Shown: piece by piece, positions 62,349 to 64,000 of the stretch
How positions within the stretch are numbered: position 1 is the first letter of the stretch
Layout of the letters: the number at the start of each line of letters is the position of its first letter
Assembly: GCA_025462865.1 (NCBI GenBank)
Contig: JAOAPI010000150.1
Location: forward strand, 62,001-126,000
DNA: 64,000 nt
Reading direction: 5' to 3'
Origin: Candidatus Sulfotelmatobacter sp.
GTDB lineage: Bacteria > Acidobacteriota > Terriglobia > Terriglobales > Acidobacteriaceae
Notes under the pieces: model-generated
Told to the model about the DNA's origin: nothing
Seen by the model: the letters and a program-made list of their open reading frames with translations, nothing else
Databases searched by the model: none
Program-made: the position numbers and the translations under genes

Positions 62349-64000
62349 CTGCGCGCCTTTTCCAAATTTTGGACCGCCGCGGTCGCAATCTGTCTGGCGA
62401 CTCTGGTTCTGGCTGCGCTGTTTCTGCCAAACTCATTCGGTCTTAAAGCCCTCAGTGATGTCATCCAGTGCGTGCTGCTGTTTTCCGGGGCCATGTCTCT
62501 CATCCCTCATGTGGTCCGATCACGCGGGCGCTTGCGCCTGTTTTGGACGCTCATCACCACCGGCATCACATTCTGGTTCACTTATCAGCTGTATTGGACG
62601 TATTTCGAAGTCTGGCTTCGCACCGATGTCCCGGATTTGTGCGCCGCCGACATGGTTCTGTTTCTACATATTGTGCCTTTGATGGCCGCCTTGGCGATTC
62701 GTCCTCATGCCCCGCAAGATGAATACGCCGCGCAACTTCGGCGCCTCGATTTTGCTCTATTAATGGTCTGGTGGGGATATCTCTACATTCTTATTGTGAT
62801 TCCCTGGCAGTATGTCGTCGCCGACATCAAGGCTTATAACACCAATCTGAACGCATTGTATCTCCTTGAAAAGGTCGTTTTCCTGACTACCTTATTCATG
62901 GCCTGGAGGGGAAGCAAGGGCGGCTGGAAAACTTTTTACGCGAATCTGTTCGGCGGCTGCCTCACTTACGCTGCCAGTTCCTATTTCGCCAATTGGGCTC
63001 TCAACCGAAATTCTTACTACAGCGGAAGTCTCTACGATATTCCTCTGGCGGTCTCAATGGCCTGGGTTACTGTAACCGGTCTTTGGACGGGCGAGAGCGA
63101 ACCGCAGGCCGGCGTCCGCACCACTTCCACCTGGCACGGAGTATGGCTGGCCCGGCTGGGCATGATCGCGGCCTTTTCCCTTCCGCTTTTCGCCGCTTGG
63201 TCGCTACTGAACGAGCCGATTCCTTCGCGTATACGTTCATTTCGCCTGGTCTTGACTCTGGCGGCTGCGCTTCTCATGGGCTTCATGGTTTTCGTCCGTC
63301 AGCGCCTGCTCGACCGGGAATTGCTTCGCTTACTGACTCACTCGCGCGAGTCCATCGCCAATCTGAAACGTTTGCAGGTGCAAATCACGGAGTCCGAAAA
63401 GCTGGCCTCCATCGGACAACTAGTAGGAGGGGCTGCGCACGAACTGAACAATCCCATCACTGCCATGCTGGGTTATTCCGATCTGTTGATGAGCACCTTA
63501 CTAACCCCTGAGCAGAGCGATCTGGCAGGAAAAATTGGGCAGCATGTGCGCCGCACCAGGTCGCTGGTGGCCAGTCTGCTAGGTTTTGCCAAGCAAGGTC
63601 CAGCGGCGATGGCGCCCGTGGATCTCAACACTTTGCTGCGCACGGCTATTAAACTCTCACAACCGCAGTGGCAAGCTCTTCACATCGAAGTGCACACAGA
63701 CTTTGCACAAGAACTTCTGCTTGTGCGCGGAGATTCCAATCAGTTGCTCCAGGTTTACGTTCAGATTATTAACGACGCGCTCCATGTAATTGATCAACAT
63801 GGCGCTCGCAACCTCACCATCGTTTCCGCAAACAGGGACGGCATCGCCATCGTCAATATTTCGGATACCGAGGTCGCCGGCAGTTTCGCGGAATACAAGG
63901 AGCAGGGCCCCGGATCTCCGGAGACCCTTTCCGGCCTGGGCCTAAGCGCCTGCCAGGGTATTTTGCGTCAACATCAGGGGAAACTTCTGTGGCAGCAAGA
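62349..64000 (+). CDS. Membrane sensor histidine kinase, 3' end outside window
   Basis: The frame is open from 62325 to the window end, giving at least 550 residues. About eight to ten hydrophobic segments span residues 10-320. A HisKA-type dimerisation domain has the phosphorylated His364 (GGAAHELNNPITA). An HATPase domain follows with IINDALHVIDQH as the N-box region and GLGLSACQGILRQHQG near the edge. No ATG, GTG or TTG occurs in frame before 62472. GAGGA at 62334-62338 followed by CTG at 62349 suggests a CTG start just before the first helix; a GTG at 62472 would remove that helix. A receiver or output domain may follow beyond the window. Confidence 0.8.
   Translation, partial: MRAFSKFWTAAVAICLATLVLAALFLPNSFGLKALSDVIQCVLLFSGAMSLIPHVVRSRGRLRLFWTLITTGITFWFTYQLYWTYFEVWLRTDVPDLCAADMVLFLHIVPLMAALAIRPHAPQDEYAAQLRRLDFALLMVWWGYLYILIVIPWQYVVADIKAYNTNLNALYLLEKVVFLTTLFMAWRGSKGGWKTFYANLFGGCLTYAASSYFANWALNRNSYYSGSLYDIPLAVSMAWVTVTGLWTGESEPQAGVRTTSTWHGVWLARLGMIAAFSLPLFAAWSLLNEPIPSRIRSFRLVLTLAAALLMGFMVFVRQRLLDRELLRLLTHSRESIANLKRLQVQITESEKLASIGQLVGGAAHELNNPITAMLGYSDLLMSTLLTPEQSDLAGKIGQHVRRTRSLVASLLGFAKQGPAAMAPVDLNTLLRTAIKLSQPQWQALHIEVHTDFAQELLLVRGDSNQLLQVYVQIINDALHVIDQHGARNLTIVSANRDGIAIVNISDTEVAGSFAEYKEQGPGSPETLSGLGLSACQGILRQHQGKLLWQQ

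Overview
The window looks like a chromosomal piece of an Acidobacteriota genome (Terriglobia or Koribacter-like). This is inferred from gene content: many PilZ proteins, an HD-GYP/GGDEF protein, a PEP-CTERM protein, a TIGR03118 protein, large secreted proteins with Ig-like tails, an AMIN-type amidase fused to GAF, and a tig-clpP-clpX-lon block. It is moderately GC-rich and densely coded on both strands. I see no rRNA, tRNA, insertion sequence, prophage or CRISPR array.

Layout. 1-2.3 kb: the tail of a LemA protein and a sigma-54 activator carrying a C-terminal PilZ domain. 2.4-9.1 kb: a membrane HD-GYP-GAF-GGDEF protein whose stop codon abuts a family-5 (Dpp/Opp type) peptide ABC transporter operon. 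9.4-12.1 kb: a secreted subtilase ending in six SVVWG motifs, followed by an integral membrane protein related to the sensor part of the HD-GYP protein, closed by a strong terminator. 12.2-16.2 kb: a TIGR03118 secreted protein, a small membrane protein, two DGPF/YCII proteins and their ECF42-like sigma factor. 16.2-23.1 kb: an OmpA-like protein, a four-gene MacAB-like export system and murB. 23.2-30 kb: a family-5 uracil-DNA glycosylase, a glutamate-carboxypeptidase-like M28 peptidase, a DUF3857/transglutaminase protein, a small secreted protein and a PilZ protein.

30.2-38.3 kb is the housekeeping core: trigger factor, ClpP, ClpX, Lon, a double-length dCTP deaminase and the ribosome-assembly GTPase EngB. 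38.5-44.6 kb holds three more PilZ proteins (one with a degenerate receiver, one with an RDD membrane domain), a sugar-nucleotide epimerase and a GAF-TM-AMIN-amidase. 44.7-47.3 kb is a minus-strand ArsR/SRPBCC/VOC/DoxX cluster with a candidate ArsR operator. 47.6-54.5 kb carries secreted or envelope proteins: phosphoesterase with Ig-like repeats, PEP-CTERM protein with a structured leader, beta-propeller/Ig protein, FecR-like protein and YdcF-like protein. 54.6-59.2 kb: a nucleotide-sugar dehydrogenase, a TonB-like protein and an M48 metalloprotease. 59.3-64 kb: a 54-residue Flp pilin, a NarL-type response regulator and its kinase, and a divergent membrane histidine kinase that runs off the window.

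Two themes recur. One is cyclic-di-GMP signalling: one synthase/hydrolase and five PilZ receptors. The other is envelope and secretion biology. The best candidates for something undescribed are the subtilase with an SVVWG tail plus its membrane partner, the amidase with an intracellular GAF domain, and the structured leader of the PEP-CTERM gene. Functions are inferred from motifs read by eye; no database search was run.
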